Assembly (NCBI GenBank): GCA_017621755.1
Contig: JAGASL010000043.1
Span: forward strand, 1 to 42,991
Direction: 5' to 3'
Length of the DNA: 42,991 nucleotides
Source of the DNA: Clostridia bacterium
GTDB lineage: Bacteria > Bacillota > Clostridia > Oscillospirales > CAG-272
Shown in pieces: positions 8,611 to 16,728 of the stretch. How positions within the stretch are numbered: position 1 is the stretch's first letter; each line of letters starts with the position of its first letter. The position numbers were made by a program, and so were the translations under genes. The notes under the pieces were generated by a model. That model was given only the letters and a program-made list of their open reading frames with translations, ran no database searches and had not been told where the DNA came from.

Positions 8611-9639
8611 ATGAAACAAAAGATCGAGGCCCTGCGCCTGCGCTTTGCCGAAGAGAGCGGCAAGGTAAGCACGCAGGACGAGCTGGAAAACCTGCGCGTT
8701 GCCTTTCTTGGTAAGAAGGGCGAGGTAACCAACCTTCTGAAAAACCTGCGTGACGTGCCGGTAGAAGAAAAGAAAGAGGCCGGCCAGCTGATCAACACCT
8801 TAAAGACCGAGGTGGAGACGGCCATTGCCCAAAAAACGGACGAGCTGCGCCAGGCCGCGCTGAATGCCGCCATTCAGGGTGCCAAGCGCTATAACCCCAC
8901 GCTGCCGATGGCAGAGGCACACGGCTCCTACCACCCCATCACGCTGGTACAGCGCGATTTGGAGGAGATCTTTGCCAGCATGGGCTTTACCATTGAGGAT
9001 TACGCCGAGGTGGTCAACGATTACCAGTGCTTTGAATCGCTGAACATTCCGCCCTATCACCCGGCGCGCGACATGCAGGATACCTTCTATCTCTCGAACG
9101 GCCAGCTGCTCAAGACCCAGACCTCGGCCGCGCAGAACCATATTATGAAGAAGTACGGCGCGCCGCTGCGTGCCATCTTCCCCGGTCGCTGCTTCCGTAA
9201 CGAGGCAACCGACGCCTGCCACGAGAACACCTTCTTCCAGATGGAGGGTCTGATGATCGACCGCGACATCTCGATCTCTAACCTCATCTACTTTATGAAG
9301 ACGATGCTGAGCGAGGTGTTTGGCCGCCCGGTGAACGTGCGCCTGCGCCCCGGCTACTTCCCCTTTACCGAGCCGGGCTTTGAGCTGGATATCAACTGTG
9401 AGATCTGCGGCGGTAAGGGCTGCCCCTCCTGCAAGAATTCCGGCTGGCTGGAGCTTTGCCCCTGCGGCATGGTGCACCCCAACGTGCTGCGCGAGGGCGG
9501 CATTGACCCCGAGGAATACACCGGCTTTGCCTTTGGCCTGGGCCTGACCCGCTTGGTCATGATGAAGTACGGCGTTAAGGACATTCGTGATCTCAACTCC
9601 GGCAGCCTGAAGGCTCTTTCCCGGTTTGAGAGCGAATAA
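8611..9639 (+). CDS. pheS: Phenylalanyl-tRNA synthetase alpha subunit
   Basis: 342 residues. This is the catalytic subunit of the alpha2-beta2 enzyme charging tRNA-Phe. An N-terminal coiled-coil arm (about 1-85) binds tRNA, and a class II catalytic core follows. Motif 2 lies in GRCFRNEATDACHENTFFQ and motif 3 in GFAFGLGLTRLVMMKYG. A Cys-rich insert (CEICGGKGCPSCKNSGW) of the kind seen in many clostridial PheS proteins is at about 262-280. GAAAGGA precedes the ATG. pheT follows after 17 bases. Confidence 0.97.
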   Translation: MKQKIEALRLRFAEESGKVSTQDELENLRVAFLGKKGEVTNLLKNLRDVPVEEKKEAGQLINTLKTEVETAIAQKTDELRQAALNAAIQGAKRYNPTLPMAEAHGSYHPITLVQRDLEEIFASMGFTIEDYAEVVNDYQCFESLNIPPYHPARDMQDTFYLSNGQLLKTQTSAAQNHIMKKYGAPLRAIFPGRCFRNEATDACHENTFFQMEGLMIDRDISISNLIYFMKTMLSEVFGRPVNVRLRPGYFPFTEPGFELDINCEICGGKGCPSCKNSGWLELCPCGMVHPNVLREGGIDPEEYTGFAFGLGLTRLVMMKYGVKDIRDLNSGSLKALSRFESE

Positions 9640-9656
9640 GGAGGAAGAAAAGAACT

Positions 9657-12032
9657 ATGCTGATTTCTATGAATTGGATCGGGGATTTTGTCGATCTGAC
9701 CGGCCTCGATCTTGAAAATCTGATCCACCGCTTCACCCTCTCGACCGCCGAGGTAGAGGACGTGATCCACTACGGCCGTGACACGCACGGCGTGATCGTT
9801 GCCGAGATCGCCTCGATCGAGAACCACCCGAAATCCAAGAAGCTGCACCTCTTAAAGATCAACAACGGCCGCGAGCTGATCGACTGCGTTTGCGGCGCGC
9901 CCAACGTGCGCGTAGGCATGCGCGTGGCCTTTGCCACCGAGAGGGGTGCCGTTTGCGGCCACCCGATCAGCCGTGCCACCGTTGCCGGCTACGAATCCTG
10001 CGGCATGTGCTGCTCGGAGGCGGAGCTGGGCATCAGCGCCGATAACAGCGGCCTGATGGAGATCACCGACGATATTCCGCTTGGCACCGATATCAAGACG
10101 GTGTATGATATTGAGGACACCCTGTTTGAGGTAGACAACAAGTCGCTGACCAACCGCCCTGACCTGTGGGGGCATTACGGCATCGCGCGTGAGATCGCTA
10201 CCCTGGCCGACCGCCCGCTGCGCCCGGTACCGGTGCACGATACCGCTGCCTACGCCTCCCTGCCAGAGGTGAAGATCACCATCGACGACCCCGAACGCTG
10301 CTACCGCTACACCGGCATCAAGGTAGAGAATATTCAGCGCAATCAGAGCCCGGTGAACATGCGCATTCGCCTGTTCTACTGCGGCAGCCGCGCCATCAAT
10401 CTGCTGGCCGACCTGACCAACTACGTGATGCTGGAGCTTGGTCAACCGATGCACGCCTTTGATCTACGCCGTGTAGACGCGGTTGAGGTACGCCGCTTTG
10501 CCGAGCCGTTCAAGTTTACCACGCTGGATGGCAACGAGCACGAGATCGACCCCGAAACGCTGATGATCTGCTCGCATGGCGAGCCGGTTGCCGTGGCGGG
10601 TGTAATGGGTGGCCTGAACTCTGAGATCGAGGACGATACCACCTCGCTGCTGCTTGAGAGCGCCAACTTTAACGCCGTTTCCGTGCGCAAGTCGGAATCC
10701 AAGCTGGGCATGCGTACCGATGCCAGCATGCGCTACGAGAAGTTCCTTGACCCTGAAATGACCAAGACCGCCTCTGAGCGTTTCCTCGCACTTTTGCTGG
10801 CGATTGAGCCGAATGCTCGCGTGATCTCGGCGCTGACCGATGTTTACGTGCACCGCTTTGATACCATTACGCTGACCTTTGACCAGCGCTACGTGGACCG
10901 CTACACCGGCATTACCATCACGAAGGAGGAGATTCTGCGTACCCTGACCGCGCTGGGCTTTGCCTGCCAGACCGAGGGCGACGTCTTTACCGTTACCGTT
11001 CCCTCCTGGCGCGCAACCAAGGACGTGACCATCAAGGCCGACCTGATCGAGGAGATCACCCGTATCTACGGCTACGATAACTTTGAGATCAAGACCACGC
11101 GCAGCCCGCTGCTGCCCGTGCGCCGCACCGCCGCCAACAATAATGACAACCGCGCAAAGGACATTCTGGTCTCCACCTACGCGCTGCACGAGGTGCATTC
11201 CTATATCTGGAACGATCGTGAAAAGAACCGCGCGCTGGGCATCGAGCCGGAGGAAAACGTGCGCATTCTGAATGCCGGCACGCCGGAGCACGATACCATT
11301 CGCTCCAGCATGATCCCCACCCTTCTGAACTTCGTTGCCGAGAACCGCGGCTATGCCGAGGGCTTTGGCCTGTTTGAGATCGGCCGTACCGTGAAGGGGC
11401 TGAAGGAAAACAACGATTGCAACGAGCGCAAGAAGCTGGGCATCGTACTGTATGATAAGGTCGCCGGTGAAGAGGCGCTTTACCTGCGCGTGCGCGATAT
11501 CGTGCTGCGCCTGGTACGGGATATCAAGCACGCCGCCCCCACCTTTGTGGCCGGCGAGGGTGTTTCTTACCCCTGGCAGCACCCGGTCAATACCGCCGCT
11601 GTGCGCCTGGGCGACGTGGAGCTGGGCTTTATTGCCGCCCTGCACCCGGCCGTGGGCACAAAGCTGGATAAGCGTGCCGCCTGCGTAGCCGCCGAGCTGG
11701 ATATGGATCTCTTAGCCGAGATCGCCCCGGCCCCCATCCGCTACAGCGAGCCCTCCCGCTTCCCGGGTATTGATATCGACCTGACCTTTGCTACCGATCC
11801 GTCTACGCTGGTATTTGCCGAGATTGAGGCGCTTTTGCGCCGCGCGGGCGGCCAGTTCCTTTCTGCCGTGACCGTGACAGACGTGTACGAGGGCGAGGGC
11901 AACCCGAGCATTACCTTCCGCCTTTCCTTCACCTCGCAGGAGAAAACGCTCTCCAAGGCTGAGCTGCAGGGTGATATTGACACCATCCTGGCCGCTATGA
12001 AGGAAAACGGCATGGAGCTGAAGACCGTATAA
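9657..12032 (+). CDS. pheT: Phenylalanyl-tRNA synthetase beta subunit
   Basis: 791 residues. It completes the PheRS tetramer and carries the editing site that hydrolyses mischarged Tyr-tRNA-Phe. Domain order fits the family: the tRNA-binding OB fold at about 40-150 (HPKSKKLHLLKI, VCGAPNVRVGMRVA), the B3/B4 editing region at about 210-385 (MHAFDLRRV, VAGVMGG), B5 at about 400-475, the core-like domain, and a C-terminal FDX-ACB anticodon domain (SRFPGIDIDLTF onward). GGAGGAAG lies ahead of the ATG. Its 3' end has a separate hairpin. Confidence 0.97.
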   Translation: MLISMNWIGDFVDLTGLDLENLIHRFTLSTAEVEDVIHYGRDTHGVIVAEIASIENHPKSKKLHLLKINNGRELIDCVCGAPNVRVGMRVAFATERGAVCGHPISRATVAGYESCGMCCSEAELGISADNSGLMEITDDIPLGTDIKTVYDIEDTLFEVDNKSLTNRPDLWGHYGIAREIATLADRPLRPVPVHDTAAYASLPEVKITIDDPERCYRYTGIKVENIQRNQSPVNMRIRLFYCGSRAINLLADLTNYVMLELGQPMHAFDLRRVDAVEVRRFAEPFKFTTLDGNEHEIDPETLMICSHGEPVAVAGVMGGLNSEIEDDTTSLLLESANFNAVSVRKSESKLGMRTDASMRYEKFLDPEMTKTASERFLALLLAIEPNARVISALTDVYVHRFDTITLTFDQRYVDRYTGITITKEEILRTLTALGFACQTEGDVFTVTVPSWRATKDVTIKADLIEEITRIYGYDNFEIKTTRSPLLPVRRTAANNNDNRAKDILVSTYALHEVHSYIWNDREKNRALGIEPEENVRILNAGTPEHDTIRSSMIPTLLNFVAENRGYAEGFGLFEIGRTVKGLKENNDCNERKKLGIVLYDKVAGEEALYLRVRDIVLRLVRDIKHAAPTFVAGEGVSYPWQHPVNTAAVRLGDVELGFIAALHPAVGTKLDKRAACVAAELDMDLLAEIAPAPIRYSEPSRFPGIDIDLTFATDPSTLVFAEIEALLRRAGGQFLSAVTVTDVYEGEGNPSITFRLSFTSQEKTLSKAELQGDIDTILAAMKENGMELKTV

Positions 12033-12038
12033 AAACCG

Positions 12039-12067
12039 TTCACCCCGGGGTCTGACCTCGGGGTGAA
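12039..12067 (+). terminator. Hairpin between pheT and the phosphoesterase gene
   Basis: TTCACCCCG pairs with CGGGGTGAA, and pairing continues inward to a 3-base loop, giving 13 pairs. Only TTT follows, so it is either a weak terminator or an mRNA-processing/stability hairpin allowing partial read-through. Confidence 0.45.
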
Positions 12068-12084
12068 TTTACAAGGAGACGAAC

Positions 12085-12642
12085 ATGAAAGCTTTGATCG
12101 CATCTGACCTACATGGTGACGCCGACTGCTGCGCCGCGCTGCTGGAAAAATACCGCGAGGAGCAGGCAGACGAGCTGGTGCTGTTAGGCGACCTGCTCTA
12201 CCACGGCCCGCGCAACGATCTGCCGGCAGGCTACCGCCCCAAGGAGGTTATCGCCCTGCTCTCTGCCCTCTCGCCCGCCCCGCTTTGCGTGCGCGGCAAC
12301 TGCGAGGCAGAGGTTGACCAGATGGTGCTGCCCTTCCCCGTGATGGCGGAATACGCGCAGCTTGTGTGGGATGAAATACCCATCTTTGCGACACACGGGC
12401 ACCACCACAGCCCTGAAAACCTGCCGCCGCTGCGCCCGGGCGCCGTCTTTCTCTACGGGCATACGCACCTGTATGAGGCGCGCGTGAACGAGGGCGGCGT
12501 GCTGCTGCTCAACCCCGGCTCGGTCTCGCTGCCAAAGGGTGGGAATCCGAAAAGCTACGCCGTGTATGAAAACGGCTGCTTTACCGTCAAGGATTTTGCG
12601 GGGAACGTGCTGGCGGAGATAAGAGATATGGGAACTTTTTGA
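12085..12642 (+). CDS. yfcE: YfcE/MJ0936-family metallophosphodiesterase
   Basis: 185 residues. It is a calcineurin-like phosphoesterase, expected to use two metal ions to hydrolyse phosphodiesters; the natural substrate is unknown across the family. All metal-ligand blocks are present in order: SDLHGD (Asp8, His10), LLGDLLYHGPRN, RGNCEAEVD, ATHGHHH and LYGHTHLYEA. The YfcE-specific LLNPGSVSLPKG motif is near the C-terminus. AAGGAGA precedes the ATG. The stop codon lies inside a 30-base hairpin (12627-12656). Confidence 0.9.
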   Translation: MKALIASDLHGDADCCAALLEKYREEQADELVLLGDLLYHGPRNDLPAGYRPKEVIALLSALSPAPLCVRGNCEAEVDQMVLPFPVMAEYAQLVWDEIPIFATHGHHHSPENLPPLRPGAVFLYGHTHLYEARVNEGGVLLLNPGSVSLPKGGNPKSYAVYENGCFTVKDFAGNVLAEIRDMGTF

Positions 12643-12656
12643 AAAAAGTTCCCATA
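12627..12656. repeat. Imperfect palindrome spanning the yfcE stop codon
   Basis: TATGGGAACTTTTT pairs with AAAAAGTTCCCATA, 14 of 15 positions. No T-run follows the stem, so it is not a standard terminator. It is probably the edge of the repeat-like gap. Confidence 0.5.
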
Positions 12657-13032
12657 CCCTCAAAAACTTTTAAGGGGTTTATGGCAAAAAAGAGGGGGAA
12701 GACGGAGCTTGGTCTTTCGTTGCCAGGGTCGGTACAGCGCCAATGCTCGGTGCCACGACAGAGTGACGAGAGCAGCCCGGTGCTCTGAACGGCGTAACCG
12801 CGTGGAACCCATTCGCAAAGCGAATTGGCACCGACGATTGCAAGCCTTCTCTACAAGATAGCCGCCCACACCACCGTAGGGGAGGGGCTTGCTCCTCCCG
12901 CACCGATCTTATTCAACCTACCACCTGCGGAGCACAGGAGCCTACCTTGTGTCATTCAGAGGGCGGCTGCGCCGCCCGTGGAATCTACGCAAGCGGAGAA
13001 GCGTAACCTCCCCGCCGAAGAAGCCAAAAACA

Positions 13033-13068
13033 AGGGCAACATCCAACGATGTTGCCCTCGTTTTTATT
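13033..13068 (+). terminator. Rho-independent terminator in the gap
   Basis: An 11-bp perfect stem AGGGCAACATC/GATGTTGCCCT (13033-13043, 13048-13058) with loop CAAC, followed by CGTTTTTATTTTT. It points rightwards, about 390 bases after the last plus-strand gene, so it either ends a long yfcE read-through transcript or an unrecognised transcript in the gap. Confidence 0.75.
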
Positions 13069-13120
13069 TTTACCCATTTTATAGTGAAAAACGCTTTACG
13101 CCAGCGCAATAACGCGATCA

Positions 13121-13151
13121 AAAACGATCATATGATCGCATCGATCGTTTT
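13121..13151. repeat. Inverted repeat AAAACGATC ... GATCGTTTT
   Basis: Perfect 9-bp arms around a 13-base centre that itself contains GATCG. No adjacent promoter explains it; it may be an operator-like or repeat-derived palindrome. Confidence 0.4.
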
Positions 13152-13352
13152 CTGCCGGTGCTAGAGCCCCGAATAACAATGGCGGTACTCTACCGACTTG
13201 TCCAGATATCTGTTCAAGCCCGAAAAGGAACACGGCGGCGCATCATCCGGCACGGCACGTACAGATGCGTCAGAATATAGTGCCACTTGCGCGAAGCGTC
13301 TGGCAGGCAAAGACTATTTCTTATACATCGCATTCCTTTCTCTTTTTCGGGC

Positions 13353-14630
13353 TTACCATTCGATCAGGACAACTTCGTTGTTCTCCATTTCTTTTGCATG
13401 CGGTGCCCAGGAAAGCAGGCGCTCGGTATCAAGCACGTAATAGCGTGCGTCGGCCAGGTCGGCACCTTCGATCGCAAGCGACTGCTTCTCTCCGCTGAGA
13501 TTGGAAAGCAGCATAGCATGGCGCGCACCGTCTGAGGCAGCCAATGCATACAGACCATCCGTATCACAGGTAAGCGACACCTGATTGCCCAGCCGATACA
13601 ACCGGTTGAAGGCTGCGAGAGCATAATAGCCGTAAATGGGCTTGTGCGTGCGGATATCAAACAGCGGGCAATAGGGAGCGGTATTGGTGCGCATATCGTA
13701 AATGCAGCACATGTCGGTATATCCTTTTTGCATGGCGATCATCATAGCCGCAATCTCGGCACTGTGATGCGCAGTTCCAAATTCACCCGCAAAAGGATCC
13801 CATTCATTGAGATGGGTCTCCAAATCTCCAAACCCTTTGGTAACCAATTGTTCATGAAGCCAATCAGCCATCTGTACGGTATCACGGGTCGAACCATAGC
13901 TGTGCCATGAATAAAAATCGATCGGGGTTTCATGCGTCTTGATATAATCAAAGAACCCGTGGAAATAGGACATGAACTTCTCTGCATCCTCTTCCCTCAA
14001 CCAAGCAGGCCTGGGGCTCAAGAGACCATAAAAGCCACAAGAGCCATAACCACCGATCTTCAGATGCGGAAAGCAAGCCTTAAGGTGCTTAGCAGTCGTG
14101 TCATACAACGCAAAATACTGCTCCTGGGTCCCCGTCCACATTCGCTCGTTTTCCGGTTCATTCCAGACTTCCCAATAGGTGATCGTATGGTGATAACCGT
14201 TTGCCCACCCCTCGGTATAATGGCGAATGATATGCTCACAAATACGCGCCCATTTGGCATAATCTTTCGGGGGATCGATCCGATAAGACTTGATCCAATA
14301 GTGATTTTCGATCGTAACGCCTAACCGGAAATATGGCTCTACCCCAGCCTTAACCAACGCATTGATCAAGTAATCGGTAAAGACAAAATCATAATTGGCG
14401 GGATCCGTCTCATCAGCATCAAAATCGCAAAAGATATTGGGAATATCTACAAAACGATTGCCACCATAAATGCCTCCCACATCATGCAAGCGAGAATAGG
14501 GGATACCGGCCTCTGTCAAATAATGAAAAAAGTCGGTTAAGCTCGCACCACCCAGCGGTGGCTGCCCACCTGCATGCATCGGCTTCATAACCTTTTCTGC
14601 TTTTTGCAAATCAAGTCGAATCGTTGCCAT
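13353..14630 (-). CDS. GH39-like glycoside hydrolase
   Basis: 425 residues with no signal peptide, so probably cytoplasmic. The TIM-barrel clan A pattern is clear. WEVWNEP (153-159) supplies the likely acid/base Glu158, and HLNEWDP (about 273-279) the likely nucleophile Glu276. A C-terminal beta domain (about 335-425) carries GLYALAASDGARHAMLLSNLS. Retaining GH39 enzymes are beta-xylosidases or alpha-L-iduronidases; the precise substrate is unknown. AAGGAGAGG precedes the ATG. It lies 20 bases after the large upstream gene and should be cotranscribed with it. The gene is visibly AT-richer than its neighbours, which hints at transfer. Confidence 0.75.
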   Translation of the reverse strand: MATIRLDLQKAEKVMKPMHAGGQPPLGGASLTDFFHYLTEAGIPYSRLHDVGGIYGGNRFVDIPNIFCDFDADETDPANYDFVFTDYLINALVKAGVEPYFRLGVTIENHYWIKSYRIDPPKDYAKWARICEHIIRHYTEGWANGYHHTITYWEVWNEPENERMWTGTQEQYFALYDTTAKHLKACFPHLKIGGYGSCGFYGLLSPRPAWLREEDAEKFMSYFHGFFDYIKTHETPIDFYSWHSYGSTRDTVQMADWLHEQLVTKGFGDLETHLNEWDPFAGEFGTAHHSAEIAAMMIAMQKGYTDMCCIYDMRTNTAPYCPLFDIRTHKPIYGYYALAAFNRLYRLGNQVSLTCDTDGLYALAASDGARHAMLLSNLSGEKQSLAIEGADLADARYYVLDTERLLSWAPHAKEMENNEVVLIEW

Positions 14631-14650
14631 AAAACCTCTCCTTTATTTTT

Positions 14651-16597
14651 TTATTTTTGAACACGCAGTATCAGGATCATGGGATCAACCGGATATAGTA
14701 GTCGTTGGATTGTAACCCCTTCGCTGGTCACTACAAACGGAACAGCAACCAGGCTACCATCCTTTTGCAGGGCCTGTACACCGACAATCTTCTCGTCGGT
14801 TACAAGCGGAATTTCCTCCAGCATATCCATGCTGAGATTAAAGAGCGCGCAGAAGCGTTGGCCGCTTGGCATACGGGCAGTCTTCATATAAATCTCCGAA
14901 TCGCCGTCATAATAGATCGGCAGGTTGCCCGTTTCCTTCAGAATAGAGGCAAATTGCGCCTTACGCGACTCGGTAAGGAAGCTGAAGGCGGTCAGGTAGC
15001 TGAAGTAGGTATTGGGCGTGCCGGCGGTGGCGATCACGGTGCCGCCAAGCTCGTTTGTATATACGGTCACACCCGGAAAGAGGGGAATTTCATCCTTTCC
15101 GTCATGCAGGTGGTAAACGGTAGAGGCCTGCTGCACACGGTCAGAAAGCGGCACCAGCTCGGCACAGGAGACCTGGGTATTGCACTTGTTACCGTTGATA
15201 TGCACGCGTTCAAAGCTCAAGGGCTTGCCCTGCCAGGGGCGAATTGCTACGCCGGTGTAGGCGCCAAGGCCGCGGGCGTGCAGCCGCGCAAGGCAGGGGC
15301 CATCCACCACCAGCCTGCCGCGCAGCATCTCGATCAGCTCCTCGTTTGAAAAGCCCTCGTCCCCCTCGCCCTCTAAGAATACAAAGCCGCCAGGCTGCGA
15401 GGAGTAATATACCGGCAGGCCCCAACGCTCCAGCACGCAGGTCAGCCAGGCGTTTTGGCGCCAATGATATCCATCCTTGCGAAAATCATAGGTATCGCGC
15501 TCAGGCAGCGGAATGCGGCAGCCCTCCCATTGCAGGGTAGGCACCATTTCGGAAAGGGTGGTGTAAAAGCCGCGATAGGCAGAGAGCTTTTTGCGGTAGG
15601 CAAGGCCGCTGCGCGGCTCGTGGGCGGCCAGGCGCGTGATCCAATGCTTGGCGCCGCTTGCCCCCTCTAAGATCGAGCCGGTGAAATGCGCGTGCAGCGA
15701 TTGGGCACCGGTGCTGTACCGGTTCTGCGGGCAGGTATCTGTCTCTGCCAGGATGATATCCACACCCCCCTTTTTCAGGCGGTGCCCTTCATCGGCGGCG
15801 CGATAGGCGATCTGGGCAAAATTGCGCGCACCGGCCGGGGTATAGTTACCGTTGTTCACACGCACCACGGCGGGATTCCCCTCGCCGGCCAGGATGTGCG
15901 CGATATCGGCGGCGAACTCGGTGGTCGGGCCTACGCAGCAAAAGATGCCGGGCAGGTGCTTGTCTACGGCGTCGATACCCTCGCGCATCGCGCGGGCTGC
16001 TTGCAAAAGTGACTCGCGCTGTGTTTCTACGTATATCCTTCTTGCCGCCTCGCCGGCCTCGTTCTGCTCCTGCAAAAGCGAGAAAAGAGCGGCACGGTCA
16101 AGCGTGCTGCCGGTAGCGCGGTGATAGGCGGCCATGTGCAGCGGGCAGGCGCAGCCGCGCCCGGTGCGGAACATCAGGCGAAAATCGTCATCCACCATAA
16201 TCACCTTGGGCGAAAGCGCCGCCAGCTTTTCAAGCTGGTCACGCAGATAGGCCTGAAAATCTAAATCGTAGGGGCAGGTAACGTATTCCTCGTTACCGTT
16301 GTGCAGGTTTTGATAATAGGTAAAGCCGCTGCGCTGGTTCAAGGGATAGCCGTGGCCGATGGTGCATTGCACCAAAATACCGCAGGAAAGGCCCATCTCC
16401 TGCAGCCGGTCACGAAACGGGCGATAGCTTTCGGCAAACAGGGCAGCCTTGTCGATCGCCGGCTCACCCTCCGGCACCAGCTTGGCCATAAACAGGGCGC
16501 AGGTGGCCACCCCACTCTCATACTGCAGGCGAATATCCTCGCAGACCTCGTCAATATGCGCCGTATCGGTAGGCATGATCGTATATAAATGCTTCAT
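14651..16597 (-). CDS. Large uncharacterised protein, possibly a carbohydrate-active enzyme
   Basis: 648 residues, not assigned to a family. There is no signal peptide or membrane segment. The N-terminal half alternates short strands and helices in a barrel-like way. It carries IMVDDDFRL, then GCACPLHM with conserved-looking Asp, Cys and His residues, and later CCVGPTTEF. The C-terminal half looks beta-rich. The start is ATG 16597 (GGGAAGGG upstream); an in-frame ATG at 16696 lies upstream of the predicted promoter. Coupling with the GH39-like gene suggests work on the same glycan (inference). The extra-barrel Cys residues are unusual for a hydrolase and might bind a metal. Confidence 0.6.
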   Translation of the reverse strand: MKHLYTIMPTDTAHIDEVCEDIRLQYESGVATCALFMAKLVPEGEPAIDKAALFAESYRPFRDRLQEMGLSCGILVQCTIGHGYPLNQRSGFTYYQNLHNGNEEYVTCPYDLDFQAYLRDQLEKLAALSPKVIMVDDDFRLMFRTGRGCACPLHMAAYHRATGSTLDRAALFSLLQEQNEAGEAARRIYVETQRESLLQAARAMREGIDAVDKHLPGIFCCVGPTTEFAADIAHILAGEGNPAVVRVNNGNYTPAGARNFAQIAYRAADEGHRLKKGGVDIILAETDTCPQNRYSTGAQSLHAHFTGSILEGASGAKHWITRLAAHEPRSGLAYRKKLSAYRGFYTTLSEMVPTLQWEGCRIPLPERDTYDFRKDGYHWRQNAWLTCVLERWGLPVYYSSQPGGFVFLEGEGDEGFSNEELIEMLRGRLVVDGPCLARLHARGLGAYTGVAIRPWQGKPLSFERVHINGNKCNTQVSCAELVPLSDRVQQASTVYHLHDGKDEIPLFPGVTVYTNELGGTVIATAGTPNTYFSYLTAFSFLTESRKAQFASILKETGNLPIYYDGDSEIYMKTARMPSGQRFCALFNLSMDMLEEIPLVTDEKIVGVQALQKDGSLVAVPFVVTSEGVTIQRLLYPVDPMILILRVQK

Positions 16598-16631
16598 AAA
16601 CACCCTTCCCTTGCATGATTTATTTTTCTCT

Positions 16632-16640
16632 ATTATAGCA
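16632..16640 (-). promoter_or_regulatory. Extended -10 promoter for the unknown protein / GH39 operon
   Basis: Minus strand TGCTATAAT, an extended -10 with no good -35. The start codon lies 35 bases beyond, which supports the internal ATG at 16597. Confidence 0.55.
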
Positions 16641-16698
16641 TGAAAAAAAGAAAAGGAATAGTCTTTTTCGGTCAAAAAACATGTAAATTCCGTCAAAA

Positions 16699-16726
16699 TA
16701 AAAAAGCGGATCGCTCCGCTTTTTTA
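16699..16726 (-). terminator. Terminator after feoB
   Basis: AAAAAGCGGA/TCCGCTTTTT stem with loop GCGA on the minus strand and T-runs on both sides, immediately after the feoB stop. Confidence 0.8.
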
Positions 16727-16728
16727 TT

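Larger units (their letters stand above)
12643..13352. other. 710-base gene-free region with hairpins and repeat-like sequence
   Basis: No open frame here looks coding: frames are short, on both strands, and without family motifs. Structures seen are an imperfect hairpin across the yfcE stop (12627-12656), a GGGAGG/CCTCCC hairpin (12880-12899), a 7-bp GGGCGGC hairpin (12961-12977), a strong terminator (13033-13068), a 9-bp AAAACGATC inverted repeat (13121-13151), and one arm of an 11-bp inverted repeat whose mate overlaps the GH39 stop codon. The texture resembles dispersed intergenic repeats of gut Clostridia (recollection, not tested). Confidence 0.6.

Noticed and set aside
10464..11645. 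393-residue open frame opposite pheT
   Set aside because: It lies wholly antisense to a full-length, well-conserved pheT and has no family motif. Long antisense frames are expected in GC-rich coding DNA.
12679..12903. Minus-strand frames of 69-74 residues in the gap
   Set aside because: Overlapping frames with low-complexity composition, no ribosome site and no motif; they cross hairpins. Treated as repeat-like noncoding DNA.
13150..13205. Minus-strand GTCGGTAGAGTACCGCC, resembling a tRNA D-arm
   Set aside because: No matching T-arm (GGTTCGA), acceptor stem or CCA end could be placed around it, and the anticodon stem does not pair. Too weak for a tRNA or tRNA remnant.
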